Under the pieces are notes generated by a model that saw only the letters and a program-made list of their open reading frames with translations, had not been told where the DNA came from and did no database searches. Of a DNA stretch of 29,785 nucleotides, positions 1-7,477 are shown one piece after another. This DNA is from an uncultured Eubacteriales bacterium (GTDB lineage: Bacteria > Bacillota > Clostridia > Oscillospirales > Oscillospiraceae), in the NCBI GenBank assembly GCA_900546075.1, contig URBH01000024.1, positions 1-29,785 on the forward strand, given 5' to 3'. A program made the translations under genes and the position numbers. Positions within the stretch are counted from its first letter, which is position 1, and each line of letters opens with the position of its first letter.

Positions 1-73
1 ACTGCGGAAGTGGAGCAAAAAGACGGCTGAGACTCGCAGACGCAATTGTGCGGTGCTGCCTTTAGCACCCAAA
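1..73 (-). repeat. End of dispersed terminal-inverted-repeat element (family A, copy 1, cut by window edge)
   Basis: Read on the minus strand, this stretch begins AAAGGCAGCACCGCACAATT and runs through a CTGCGAGTCTCAGCCGTC core. It matches the last 44 bases of the window almost base for base, and it resembles the arms of the complete hairpin element at 5775-5940. Only one end of the element is in the window. It lies just upstream of the promoter of the GH25 gene. No coding capacity is seen. Confidence 0.75.
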
Positions 74-88
74 ACCGGATAATTCCTC

Positions 89-117
89 TTGGCGCGGCGC
101 GAAAAATGTGGTATACT
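89..117 (+). promoter_or_regulatory. Sigma-A-like promoter of the GH25 lysozyme gene
   Basis: A -35 box TTGGCG at 89-94 is followed after 17 nt by a -10 box TATACT at 112-117, about 30 bases ahead of the start codon at 150. It begins just beyond the end of the repeat at 1-73. Confidence 0.6.
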
Positions 118-149
118 GTAGCGAAAGAACGCGGGAAAGGAGGCGGGTC

Positions 150-1208
150 ATGGAAACCGTTGACAATTTGCAGGACGAATCTGCTGAGACTGCGGCGTCG
201 GAAGGCATGCCGCCGCTCAGGCCGGGCGAGCCCGTCCCGGAGGAGGACGTTTCCATCGAAACGTCCACGGTGATCTTAGACGAAATTTACCCGCCGGAAC
301 TGCCCGCCCCGCCGAAAAAACGAATCCGGGCGGAGTGGATCCTGGCCGCCATCGCTCTGCTGGCTGCGGCGGCACTGGCATGGGTGGCAATCCTGTGCCG
401 TCCCTATTACAGAGCCGTGGACGACCCGGAAGCCCTGGTGGTGCGCCGGCATCACGAGGAAATGACGGAGCCGCCGGCTGCCCCGGAGCCGGAAACGGAG
501 CCGGAGGAAACGGAACCCACCGCCGAGCCGACCGTCCCCCCGGATCCGAATCCCTACGGGCGTCTGGATTTCCAGTACAACAAACACAACTACCTTACTT
601 GCCTGCGCACCGACAGCTATTCCGGCGTGGACGTCTCCGCGTTTCAGGGGGACATCGACTGGGAGAAGGTCGCCCGTTCCGGCATTGATTTTGCCATCAT
701 TCGCTTAGGCTACCGGGGCTACGGCAGCGGCAAGCTGGTGGAGGACGAGTACGCGAAGAAGAATCTCGCCGGGGCAACGGAAGCGGGGCTTCCCATCGGC
801 GCGTACTTCTTCTCTCAGGCGCTGAGCATGGACGAGGCCGACCAGGAGATCGAATACATGCTGAACATTCTGGGGGACTACCGGCTGGACATGCCCATCA
901 TTTTGGACTGGGAGATTCCCGCCAGCGACGCCCGGACGGCCAACATGGACGCCCGGACGCTGACGGACATCCAGCTGTACTTCTGCGAAAAAATGAAGGG
1001 GCTTGGCTATCAGCCTATGGTCTACTTCAACTGGCACCAGTCGGAAAACCTGTACTATTTAAGCGAGCTGGAGGATTTCCCCTTCTGGCTGGCGCTGTAT
1101 CAGGACAGAATGCGCTACCCCTGGAAGGTGGAAATGTGGCAGTACACCTGCACGGGCAGAGTCCCCGGTATCAATGGGGACGTGGATATCAACGTTTATA
1201 TGCCGTAA
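150..1208 (+). CDS. Membrane-anchored GH25 lysozyme (muramidase)
   Basis: A 352-residue cell-wall hydrolase expected to cut the MurNAc-GlcNAc bond of peptidoglycan. Residues 1-60 are acidic and probably cytoplasmic. Residues 62-83 form one membrane helix, residues 107-135 are a Pro/Glu/Thr-rich linker, and a glycoside hydrolase family 25 domain runs from about 157 to the end. The family signature DVSAFQG starts at D161, and the ILDWE motif supplies the likely catalytic pair D253 and E255. The ATG at 150 is preferred over an upstream in-frame ATG at 108 because AAAGGAGG lies just before it. It is a single-gene unit with its own promoter and a strong hairpin behind it. The topology suggests a type II membrane protein displaying the enzyme outside. 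The role could be wall remodelling or competition; the sequence does not decide. Confidence 0.9.
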   Translation: METVDNLQDESAETAASEGMPPLRPGEPVPEEDVSIETSTVILDEIYPPELPAPPKKRIRAEWILAAIALLAAAALAWVAILCRPYYRAVDDPEALVVRRHHEEMTEPPAAPEPETEPEETEPTAEPTVPPDPNPYGRLDFQYNKHNYLTCLRTDSYSGVDVSAFQGDIDWEKVARSGIDFAIIRLGYRGYGSGKLVEDEYAKKNLAGATEAGLPIGAYFFSQALSMDEADQEIEYMLNILGDYRLDMPIILDWEIPASDARTANMDARTLTDIQLYFCEKMKGLGYQPMVYFNWHQSENLYYLSELEDFPFWLALYQDRMRYPWKVEMWQYTCTGRVPGINGDVDINVYMP

Positions 1209-1212
1209 AAAG

Positions 1213-1252
1213 CGCGGACATTTTTGCATGAAAAGCTGCAAAAATGTCCGCG
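1213..1252. terminator. Bidirectional intrinsic terminator between convergent genes
   Basis: A perfect 16-bp stem (1213-1228 with 1237-1252) closes an 8-nt loop. T-rich sequence follows on the plus side, and the complement of an A-run follows on the minus side. It sits between the converging GH25 and lipid kinase genes and can serve both. Confidence 0.85.
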
Positions 1253-1265
1253 TTTCTGTAAATTT

Positions 1266-2192
1266 TCAGCAGTGTGCCGGAACCTTTGCCTGCCAGCTTA
1301 AGTCCTTGGGATAGAAGAAGCGCACCTTCTCCTTCGCCACGGAGATGCTCACCACGTCGGAGGTGCGCAGCTCGCCGTCTAAGTTGATGGCGGTGGGCTT
1401 GTCGCAGAGGATTTTCAGACTGTCCGTCCGGAAGTGGCGGATGAGATCGGGGTAGTCCTTATATTTGCCGTTTTTGTATTTGCCGATGATGGTGGAAACC
1501 TGCAAACGGCTCACCTTTTTCACCAGAAGCACGTCCAGAAGCCCGTCGGTGGGATCGGCCTCCGGCACGGGGTTGAAGCCGCCGCCGTAGAACCGCCCGT
1601 TGCACACGCAGATCATGGTCTGCTGGGCGTCGATAGTCTCGCCGCAGATTTCGACCACGTAATGCTCCGCAATGCCCCGCACCACATTCACCACGGCGGA
1701 GGCGGCATAGGCGCGGAAGCCCTGGAGCAGGGGAAGCCGCTTGTACCGGGCGACGTCGGTGCCGATCCGGGCGTCCAAGCCCACGGAGCAGATGTTCAGG
1801 GCGTAGTCGTCGTTGCAGCGGATCATGTCGAAGGTGACTTCCCTGGCGTCCAGCAGCCGCTCCAGATCGGAAAAGGCGGCGGGTTCGCTGAAAAGCCGGA
1901 CGAAATCGTTCCCGCTGCCCCCGGAATAGGCGGTGATGGCCAGATTGGAAAATCCCGCCGCGCCGGACGCAACCTCGTTCAACGTGCCGTCGCCGCCGCA
2001 GGCGTAGACGCGGTACTCCTCCCCGGATTCTCCCGCTTCCCGGGTGATGCGGCGGCATTCCCCCGGAGCCTTGGATACCTCGACGCGGTAGTCAAGCCCC
2101 CGGGCATTGCAGCTTTCCACAATGGCGGCGGTGTACTGCTTCGTGTGATCCCAGCTGCCTGCCGCCGGGTTGATGATGAACAGGTGTTTCAT
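1266..2192 (-). CDS. Diacylglycerol/lipid kinase family protein (YegS/DagK type)
   Basis: A 308-residue soluble kinase of the diacylglycerol kinase catalytic family, expected to phosphorylate a lipid alcohol with ATP at the inner membrane face. The N-terminal NPAAG motif (8-12), the nucleotide-binding GGDGT (66-70) and SGGSGND (90-96) are all present, and the C-terminal beta-rich half follows as in YegS/DagK. The start ATG overlaps the stop of the upstream methyltransferase by 4 bp, so translation is probably coupled. It is the last gene of the queH - methyltransferase - kinase operon. The exact substrate (diacylglycerol, undecaprenol or another lipid) cannot be read from the sequence. Confidence 0.88.
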   Translation of the reverse strand: MKHLFIINPAAGSWDHTKQYTAAIVESCNARGLDYRVEVSKAPGECRRITREAGESGEEYRVYACGGDGTLNEVASGAAGFSNLAITAYSGGSGNDFVRLFSEPAAFSDLERLLDAREVTFDMIRCNDDYALNICSVGLDARIGTDVARYKRLPLLQGFRAYAASAVVNVVRGIAEHYVVEICGETIDAQQTMICVCNGRFYGGGFNPVPEADPTDGLLDVLLVKKVSRLQVSTIIGKYKNGKYKDYPDLIRHFRTDSLKILCDKPTAINLDGELRTSDVVSISVAKEKVRFFYPKDLSWQAKVPAHC

Positions 2193-3340
2193 TTTTTGTC
2201 ATCCCTTTTCTGGTATTTCCGGGAATTATCGGTGTACATATAGTAGTCGCATTTGATCATGCCGTTGTAGAGCTTGCGCTTCTTGTCGGCGCGGCGGCCG
2301 AAGTAATGCTCAAACTCCGGCTCCGAGGTGATGATGAATTTCTTCCAGCCGTCGGCGTATTTCAGGTGCCGCCCTAGCGCGGCGTAGAGCCGCTGGGCGC
2401 TCTGCTGTTCCAGCATCCGCTGGCCGTAGGGCGGGTTGCCGATGAGAATGCCGGACTGGGCGGGCAGATCCATTTTGGTGGCGTCGCCGTCGGCAAAGCG
2501 GAGGATGTCGCCGACCCCCGCTTTCCGGGCGTTGGCCATGGCGAGGGAGACGCACTTGGGGTCGTTGTCCGAGCCGAGGATCTGGTATTTTCCATGGAAT
2601 TCCTTCGCCTTCGCTTCTTCCCGAACTTCGTCCCAGACTTTCCCGTCGCACCATGCGAATGCTTCCGCAGCGAACCGGCGGCGGCCGCCGGGAGCGGCGT
2701 TCCGGGCGATCAGCGCCGCTTCAATGGGAATGGTGCCGGAGCCGCAGAAGGGGTCCCACAGAAATTCCCGTCCCCGGTAGCGGGTCAGCTGAACCATGGC
2801 GGCGGCCAGGGTCTCCCGCAGGGGCGCGTCGTTGCCCACGGCGCGGTAGCCCCGCTTGTGAAGGCCTTGGCCGGAGGTGTCCAGATACAGCTGCGCCCGG
2901 TCGTTCATGATGGAGAATTGCAGCTGGTACTTTGCCCCGGTCTCCGGGAGCCAGCCGACGCCGTATTTCTCCCCCAGACGCCGGGAGGCGGCCTTTTTCA
3001 CGATGGCCTGACAGTCGGGGACGCTCATAAGCTGGCTGTTTAAGCAGTAACCCTTCACCGGGAAGCTGCCGTCCTTGGGGATAAAATCCTCCAGATTCGC
3101 CCGGTAGACCCCCTGAAACAGCTCCTCAAAGGTCTTTGCCGGAAAGTCCGCCAGCACGATCAGCACCCGTTCGCCGGTGCGCAGGCAGATATTGGCCTCG
3201 GCCATGTCCCGGATTTCTCCGGAAAACAGCACCCGGCCGTTTTCCACCCGGACGTTGGGGATATCCAGCCGCCGCAGCTCGTCGCCGGCAATGCCCTCAA
3301 GCCCGAACAGACAGGGGACGGAAAATTCGTAAGTTGACAT
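2189..3340 (-). CDS. THUMP-domain class I SAM-dependent RNA methyltransferase (RlmL/YpsC family)
   Basis: A 383-residue enzyme expected to methylate a guanine N2 in 23S rRNA or a similar RNA base. A THUMP RNA-binding region spans roughly residues 45-155. The Rossmann methyltransferase domain follows, with DPFCGSGT (196-203) for SAM binding and the NPPYG motif (302-306) that binds the target base in N-methyltransferases. Length and order match the Bacillota YpsC/RlmL single-domain form rather than the fused E. coli RlmKL. A GAGGTGG ribosome site precedes the ATG. It lies 11 bp behind queH and overlaps the lipid kinase by 4 bp. The modified nucleotide is assigned from family knowledge only. Confidence 0.88.
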   Translation of the reverse strand: MSTYEFSVPCLFGLEGIAGDELRRLDIPNVRVENGRVLFSGEIRDMAEANICLRTGERVLIVLADFPAKTFEELFQGVYRANLEDFIPKDGSFPVKGYCLNSQLMSVPDCQAIVKKAASRRLGEKYGVGWLPETGAKYQLQFSIMNDRAQLYLDTSGQGLHKRGYRAVGNDAPLRETLAAAMVQLTRYRGREFLWDPFCGSGTIPIEAALIARNAAPGGRRRFAAEAFAWCDGKVWDEVREEAKAKEFHGKYQILGSDNDPKCVSLAMANARKAGVGDILRFADGDATKMDLPAQSGILIGNPPYGQRMLEQQSAQRLYAALGRHLKYADGWKKFIITSEPEFEHYFGRRADKKRKLYNGMIKCDYYMYTDNSRKYQKRDDKK

Positions 3341-3351
3341 AACATTCCACC

Positions 3352-3897
3352 TCAGGGGAGAATTTTCTTGGGCTTCATGTACCGCTCCTCCTCGGAGAAG
3401 ATGCAGCCGCAGTATTTTTGCATGTAAAAGCCGTGTTCCCGGGCAAATTCCTGCCCGGCGCGGAAATAGGGGCGGAAATCCCGGTACAGAAACTGCACAC
3501 CGTATTCAGCCGCCGCCCGCTCGGCCACCTCCCGCATCAGCTCGTGCTTCTGGTAGGGGCTGATGAACAGGGAGGACGTGAAGCTGTCGAAGCCGCCCTC
3601 GGCGGCCTGACGGGCGGTCTCAAACAAACGCATTTCGTAGCACTTGACGCACCGCCCCGGAATGTCCTCCGCCACCGCCCGGACAAAGGGGCGCAGGCCG
3701 TAGTCGTTGCGAACAATCAGGGGAAGCTCGATTTCCTCGGCGTAGGCTTGCAGACAGTTCCGCCGGGCGCGGTACTCGGTGACGGGGTGGATGTTGGGAT
3801 TATACCAAAAGCCCGTGACCTCAAAGCCGTCGGTGCGAAGCACCTCGATGGGTCGGTTGGCGCAGGGCGCACAGCAAATGTGCATCAGGGTTTTCAT
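3352..3897 (-). CDS. queH: Epoxyqueuosine reductase QueH
   Basis: A 181-residue enzyme of the QueH family, which performs the last step of queuosine synthesis by reducing epoxyqueuosine in tRNA to queuosine. It is the non-cobalamin alternative to QueG. Diagnostic cysteines are present: HICCAPC near the N-terminus (C8, C9, C12), CVKC (C83, C86) and YCGC (C163, C165). These fit the Fe-S cluster and extra metal site of the family. AGGAGG at 3903-3908 sets the start. It leads an operon with an rRNA-methyltransferase-like gene and a lipid kinase. No other queuosine genes lie in the window, so the pathway or precursor uptake must be encoded elsewhere. Confidence 0.93.
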   Translation of the reverse strand: MKTLMHICCAPCANRPIEVLRTDGFEVTGFWYNPNIHPVTEYRARRNCLQAYAEEIELPLIVRNDYGLRPFVRAVAEDIPGRCVKCYEMRLFETARQAAEGGFDSFTSSLFISPYQKHELMREVAERAAAEYGVQFLYRDFRPYFRAGQEFAREHGFYMQKYCGCIFSEEERYMKPKKILP

Positions 3898-3948
3898 GGA
3901 AGCCTCCTATGGCAGACAGAATACGCCGCAGCAGCGGCCATTCCGTCT

Positions 3949-3977
3949 ATCGTATCACGGAATAGCGAATTACGCAA
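3949..3977 (-). promoter_or_regulatory. Candidate promoter of the queH operon
   Basis: On the minus strand TTGCGT (3972-3977) and TACGAT (3949-3954) are separated by 17 nt, about 50 bases ahead of queH. The boxes are only partial matches. Confidence 0.4.
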
Positions 3978-4006
3978 GAGATTGGAAAAACCGTTTCTAT
4001 CCAGCG

Positions 4007-5296
4007 TTACGGCTCCAGACTTCCCGTCAAGCCGTCCTTGTAAAGCCCGGTGATGCGGACGCGGCGCACCTGATTGTGCAGCCCCTCTCCCGGGACATAG
4101 ACCTTCACATAGTTAGGCGCGTGGCCGGTGAACAGGCCGTCCTCCACGTCCTCAAACAGGACGTTTTGCACGGAGCCGATCAGCGCTTCCCGATAGGCGC
4201 GGCTCATTTCCTCGGCCACGGCAATGGCCGCCCGGCTTCTCGCTTCCTTCACCGCGTTGTTATGCTGCCCCGGCATTTTGTCCGCGGGGGTGCCGGGACG
4301 GCGGGAATAGGGGAAAATGTGCATTTCCGCAAAGCCGCACTTGCGGATAAAGGCAAGGCTCTGGGCAAACTCTTCCTCCGTCTCCCCGGGAAAGGCCACG
4401 ATCATATCCGTGGTAACGGCACAATCCGGGAACCAATTCCGCAGCAGGCAGACACTTTCAAAGTAGCGTGCGGTATCGTACTTCCGCCGCATCCGCTGCA
4501 ATACCGTGTCGCATCCGGACTGCATGGACAGGTGGAACTGAGGGCAGAGATTGGGGAGCCGGGAGAGCCGCTGGCAGAAATCCTCCGTCACGATTCTCGG
4601 CTCCAGACTGCCCAGCCGCACCCGCAGCGCCGGGACGGCGGTGCAGACCGCCTCGATCAGCTCCGTGACTGCGGGCTTCCCCGGGAGGTCTGCGCCCCAG
4701 CTGGCGATCTCAATGCCTGTCACCACGATCTCCCGGTAGCCCCGCCGGGCAAGCGCCTGCGCCTGGCTGACGGCCACGTCCACCGGTGCGGAACGAATGG
4801 GGCCCCGGGTGTAGGGAATGATGCAGTAGGAGCAGAAATTCACGCACCCGTCCTGCACCTTCAGCATGGCGCGGGTTCGTTCCTCCAGCCCGCCGGCGGG
4901 GAGAATCTCAAACTCCCGGCGGCGCAGTGCGTTGTCCAGACGCTCCGCCTGGGTTTTGCTTTCCATGGCGGAGAGCATCAGCTCCACAAATTCCCGCCGG
5001 CCGCCGCTGCCGCCGATGACGTCCACCCCCAAGGAGCGCACCGCCTCCGGGGCGTGCTGGGAGTAGCAGCCGCACACGCCGATGACGGCGTCGGGATTTT
5101 CCCGGCGGCACCGGCGGATGACCGCCCGATTTTTCTTGTCCGCCACGGCGGTGACGGAGCAGGTGTTGATGATATAGCCGTCGCAGGGTCGGTCAAATTG
5201 TCCGATCTCATGCCCAAGCTCGGTCAGCAGCTGCTCCATAGCCTGGGTCTCGTATTGATTTGTCTTGCAGCCAAGGGTATAGAACGCAAACTTCAT
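4007..5296 (-). CDS. mtaB: tRNA t6A37 methylthiotransferase MtaB
   Basis: A 429-residue radical-SAM enzyme that converts t6A at position 37 of ANN-decoding tRNAs to ms2t6A. The N-terminal MTTase domain carries C10 (TLGCKTNQ), C46 (TCSVTAVAD) and the VCGC cysteines near 75-77 for one Fe-S cluster. The radical-SAM CxxxCxxC is at C151/C155/C158 (CVNFCSYC). A TRAM-like tail ends the protein. The tRNA-type TCSVTA signature and the length favour MtaB over RimO or MiaB. It is transcribed alone, away from the HPr-like gene, and stops 110 bp before queH. With queH it forms a small tRNA-modification neighbourhood. Confidence 0.93.
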   Translation of the reverse strand: MKFAFYTLGCKTNQYETQAMEQLLTELGHEIGQFDRPCDGYIINTCSVTAVADKKNRAVIRRCRRENPDAVIGVCGCYSQHAPEAVRSLGVDVIGGSGGRREFVELMLSAMESKTQAERLDNALRRREFEILPAGGLEERTRAMLKVQDGCVNFCSYCIIPYTRGPIRSAPVDVAVSQAQALARRGYREIVVTGIEIASWGADLPGKPAVTELIEAVCTAVPALRVRLGSLEPRIVTEDFCQRLSRLPNLCPQFHLSMQSGCDTVLQRMRRKYDTARYFESVCLLRNWFPDCAVTTDMIVAFPGETEEEFAQSLAFIRKCGFAEMHIFPYSRRPGTPADKMPGQHNNAVKEARSRAAIAVAEEMSRAYREALIGSVQNVLFEDVEDGLFTGHAPNYVKVYVPGEGLHNQVRRVRITGLYKDGLTGSLEP

Positions 5297-5353
5297 ATGT
5301 CAAATCCACCAATAAAGATGCCAATAATTTGTATTAATCATCCAAACCGACAG

Positions 5354-5381
5354 TTGAAATTTCGGGGGAAACTGCTATAAT
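5354..5381 (+). promoter_or_regulatory. Promoter of the HPr-like gene
   Basis: TTGAAA (5354-5359) and a consensus TATAAT (5376-5381) are 16 nt apart, giving a leader of about 100 nt before the GTG start. A minus-strand promoter at 5440-5468 faces it. Confidence 0.6.
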
Positions 5382-5439
5382 AATGATTATCCACCGATGA
5401 TGCGGGGAAGTTAGTGCCGTTGCTGAATCGATCCCCCCA

Positions 5440-5468
5440 ATTATACACGAAAAAAACAGGTTTGTACA
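5440..5468 (-). promoter_or_regulatory. Candidate promoter of mtaB
   Basis: On the minus strand TGTACA (5463-5468) and a perfect TATAAT (5440-5445) lie 17 nt apart. The transcript would start near 5433 and run through about 135 nt before mtaB. It would overlap the 5' leader of the opposite HPr-like transcript. Confidence 0.45.
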
Positions 5469-5486
5469 GTTGTAGGGGGTATTTTT

Positions 5487-5723
5487 GTGCGGGAATTTCA
5501 GGTTCGGCTTCAGTCGGTTCAGGATGTTCAGGAGTTTGTCTCGCTGTCCACGGCGCGTTCTTTTCCCGTCGCTATCCGGGACGCCAACAACAAGGTCAAC
5601 GGAAAAAGCTTTATGGAAATGTTCTGCCTGAATCTGTGCGGCCCTCTGCGGGTGGATGCGGATTGCAGTGAGGAGGAGCTTGCCGCCTTTTGCGGGGATG
5701 TCGAAAAGTTCCTGATCAAATAA
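5487..5723 (+). CDS. HPr-like small protein lacking the phosphocarrier histidine
   Basis: A 78-residue protein with the size and C-terminal two-thirds of HPr/Crh phosphocarriers. The NGKSFMEMFCLNL stretch (about 38-50) aligns with the region around the regulatory Ser46 of HPr, and an acidic helix ends the protein. The N-terminal loop that carries the conserved phosphorylatable His15 in HPr is missing: SVQDVQEF stands where a GxHxRPA motif would be. It therefore cannot act as a normal PTS phosphocarrier; a regulatory, Crh-like role is possible but unproven. The GTG start is set by TGTAGGGGG 8 bp upstream. It has its own promoter and terminator. Confidence 0.7.
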   Translation: MREFQVRLQSVQDVQEFVSLSTARSFPVAIRDANNKVNGKSFMEMFCLNLCGPLRVDADCSEEELAAFCGDVEKFLIK

Positions 5724-5740
5724 ATATGGCTCTAGCAGCA

Positions 5741-5771
5741 CCGTCCTGGGAATACTCGGGGCGGGTTTTTT
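5741..5771 (+). terminator. Terminator of the HPr-like gene
   Basis: A 7-bp GC-rich stem containing one G-T pair (CCGTCCT with GGGGCGG) is followed by a run of six T. Confidence 0.6.
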
Positions 5772-5774
5772 ATC

Positions 5775-5940
5775 TAAGGCATCGCCGCACAATTTGTCTG
5801 CGAGCCTCAGCCGTCCTTTTGCCCCACTTCTTCAGTTTGGGAAATGGGAAATACACAAAGTATTCCTCCATTTCCCAAACTTTGAATTGGGGCAAAAATC
5901 CTGGCTGAGTCTTCTTGCCAAATTGTGCGGCGATGCCTTA
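5775..5940. repeat. Complete 166-bp palindromic repeat (family A, copy 2), MITE-like
   Basis: The outer 22 bases (5775-5796 and 5919-5940) are perfect inverted repeats, TAAGGCATCGCCGCACAATT at the left end. The complementarity continues with mismatches through the whole element to a small loop near 5855, so either strand can fold into one hairpin with arms of about 80 bases. The ends carry TA, as in MITEs that duplicate a TA target, although the TA may be part of the element. Related end sequences occur at 1-73 and 29742-29785. There is no coding capacity. It sits exactly between the HPr terminator and the lspA promoter. Confidence 0.85.
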
Positions 5941-5945
5941 ACAGT

Positions 5946-5974
5946 TTGACAATCCATCCGCTTCATGATATCAT
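5946..5974 (+). promoter_or_regulatory. Promoter of the lspA operon
   Basis: A perfect -35 TTGACA (5946-5951), a 17-nt spacer and TATCAT (5969-5974) lie 28 bases before the lspA start codon. The -35 box begins five bases after the palindromic repeat ends. CAGGAGG at 5988-5994 is the lspA ribosome site. Confidence 0.8.
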
Positions 5975-6001
5975 AGCCCTATCTCAACAGGAGGCGTTCC
6001 A

Positions 6002-6478
6002 ATGCAGTTTTTATACTATGCCCTCTTCGCCGCCGGTATTGTGGCGGTTGACCAGATTTCCAAATATTTTACCGTTGCCTGCATTCCCATTTATACGGAT
6101 ATTCCCTTGATTCCCGGCGTTCTGAACCTGACCTACGTGCAGAATTCCGGCGCGGCCTTTTCCTCCTTTGAGGGGCAGCAGTGGCTGTTTGCCCTGATTT
6201 TTCTGTTCTTTACCGGGCTGATCCTCTGGGAATATTTCAAAAAGAAGATGGCTTTTACGACCTTTGAGCGCTGGTGTATTGCGGCGATCTACGGTGGCGG
6301 CCTTGCCAATATGATCGACCGGCTCCGCATGGGCTATGTGGTGGACATGATCGAGACGGCCTTTATGGACTTCCCCGTGTTCAACGTGGCGGATTGCTTC
6401 ATCACCTGCGGCTGCGTGCTGCTGATGGGGCATCTGGTGCTGTTCAACAAGGGCTTCTGGAAGGACAAAAAGAAATGA
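6002..6478 (+). CDS. lspA: Lipoprotein signal peptidase (signal peptidase II)
   Basis: A 158-residue integral membrane aspartyl protease that removes signal peptides from diacylglyceryl-modified prolipoproteins. Four hydrophobic segments lie at about 3-24, 62-80, 90-104 and 131-150. Family motifs are intact: YVQNSGAAFS (45-54), NMIDR with D106, VVDM with D115, and FNVAD with D131. The last two Asp-containing motifs form the usual catalytic region. Its stop codon overlaps the start of the pseudouridine synthase (ATGA), the classic lspA-rluD-type pairing. A client lipoprotein is encoded in this window at 26468-27673. Confidence 0.97.
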   Translation: MQFLYYALFAAGIVAVDQISKYFTVACIPIYTDIPLIPGVLNLTYVQNSGAAFSSFEGQQWLFALIFLFFTGLILWEYFKKKMAFTTFERWCIAAIYGGGLANMIDRLRMGYVVDMIETAFMDFPVFNVADCFITCGCVLLMGHLVLFNKGFWKDKKK

Positions 6479-7380
6479 CCTTGTTTGCCGATACCGCCGG
6501 GGAGCGTCTGGACGCGTTTCTGGCGAGACAGCCCGGAAACTTAAGCCGCAGCGCGGCGCAAAGGCTCATTGAGGAGGGCAGGGTCACGCGAAACGGCGTT
6601 CCCGGGAAGAAAAACGACCGATTAAACATCGGCGACCGGGTGGAGTACACCATCCCCGAAGCAAAGCCAGTGGACATCGTTCCCACCGAAATGCCCCTGG
6701 ACATCGTCTATGAGGACGACGATCTGCTGGTCATCAACAAGCCCAAGGGGCTGGTGGTGCATCCCGCCGCCGGACACGCCGACGACACCCTGGTCAACGG
6801 CCTGCTCTACGCCCTGGGGGACGATCTTTCCGGCATCAACGGCGAGCTGCGTCCGGGAATCGTCCACCGCATCGACAAGGACACGTCGGGGCTGCTGGCC
6901 GTGGCGAAAAACGACTACGCCCACACCATGCTGGCCTCTCAGCTGAAAGACCACACCATGGCCAGAACCTACGAGGCCATCGTCTGCGGCGTTATGAAGG
7001 AAGACTGCGGCACCGTGGACGCGCCCATCGGGCGGCATCCCACGGACAGGAAGAAAATGTGCGTCACCCAGCGGGGCGGGCGGAACGCCGTCACCCATTG
7101 GGAGGTGGTGCGCCGCTACAAAGGCTATACCCACATCCGCTGCAAGCTGGAAACCGGCCGCACCCACCAGATTCGGGTGCACATGGCTTACATCGGCCAT
7201 CCCATTCTGGGGGACACGGTTTATGGCCGCAAAAAGCCGGAGCTTGGCCAGAGCAGCCAGTGCCTCCACGCCGGGGCGCTGTGCTTTCAGCACCCAAGGG
7301 ACGGACATCCGGTGATGGTTTTCGCCGAGCTGCCCCCCTATTTTCGGGATGTGCTGGATAGGCTGGAAAAGATGAAATAG
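6475..7380 (+). CDS. RluD-family 23S rRNA pseudouridine synthase
   Basis: A 301-residue RluA/RluD-type pseudouridine synthase. An S4 RNA-binding domain occupies residues 9-60. The catalytic domain contains HRIDKDTSG (131-139) with catalytic D134, and the downstream RTHQIRVHMAYIGHPILGD motif. The start at 6475 overlaps the lspA stop in an ATGA junction, and a longer upstream reading frame is only the lspA gene in another phase. Most members modify 23S rRNA uridines in helix 69, but the target of this copy is not provable from sequence. It is the second gene of the lspA operon. Confidence 0.92.
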   Translation: MTLFADTAGERLDAFLARQPGNLSRSAAQRLIEEGRVTRNGVPGKKNDRLNIGDRVEYTIPEAKPVDIVPTEMPLDIVYEDDDLLVINKPKGLVVHPAAGHADDTLVNGLLYALGDDLSGINGELRPGIVHRIDKDTSGLLAVAKNDYAHTMLASQLKDHTMARTYEAIVCGVMKEDCGTVDAPIGRHPTDRKKMCVTQRGGRNAVTHWEVVRRYKGYTHIRCKLETGRTHQIRVHMAYIGHPILGDTVYGRKKPELGQSSQCLHAGALCFQHPRDGHPVMVFAELPPYFRDVLDRLEKMK

Positions 7381-7477
7381 GGAAGCTCTGATGAAATCGG
7401 CAAGAGCTGTGAGCGAGAGATTTTTCACCAGCCGAAGACGATTTATTCAGAGGTTCCATAGAAATCAGGAGAAAGCT

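Noticed and set aside
3779..5380. Long plus-strand open frame (533 codons) opposite mtaB
   Set aside because: It is antisense to a full-length MtaB with all motifs, has no ribosome site and its composition (His/Gly/Val/Ala-rich) is typical of a shadow frame in GC-rich DNA.
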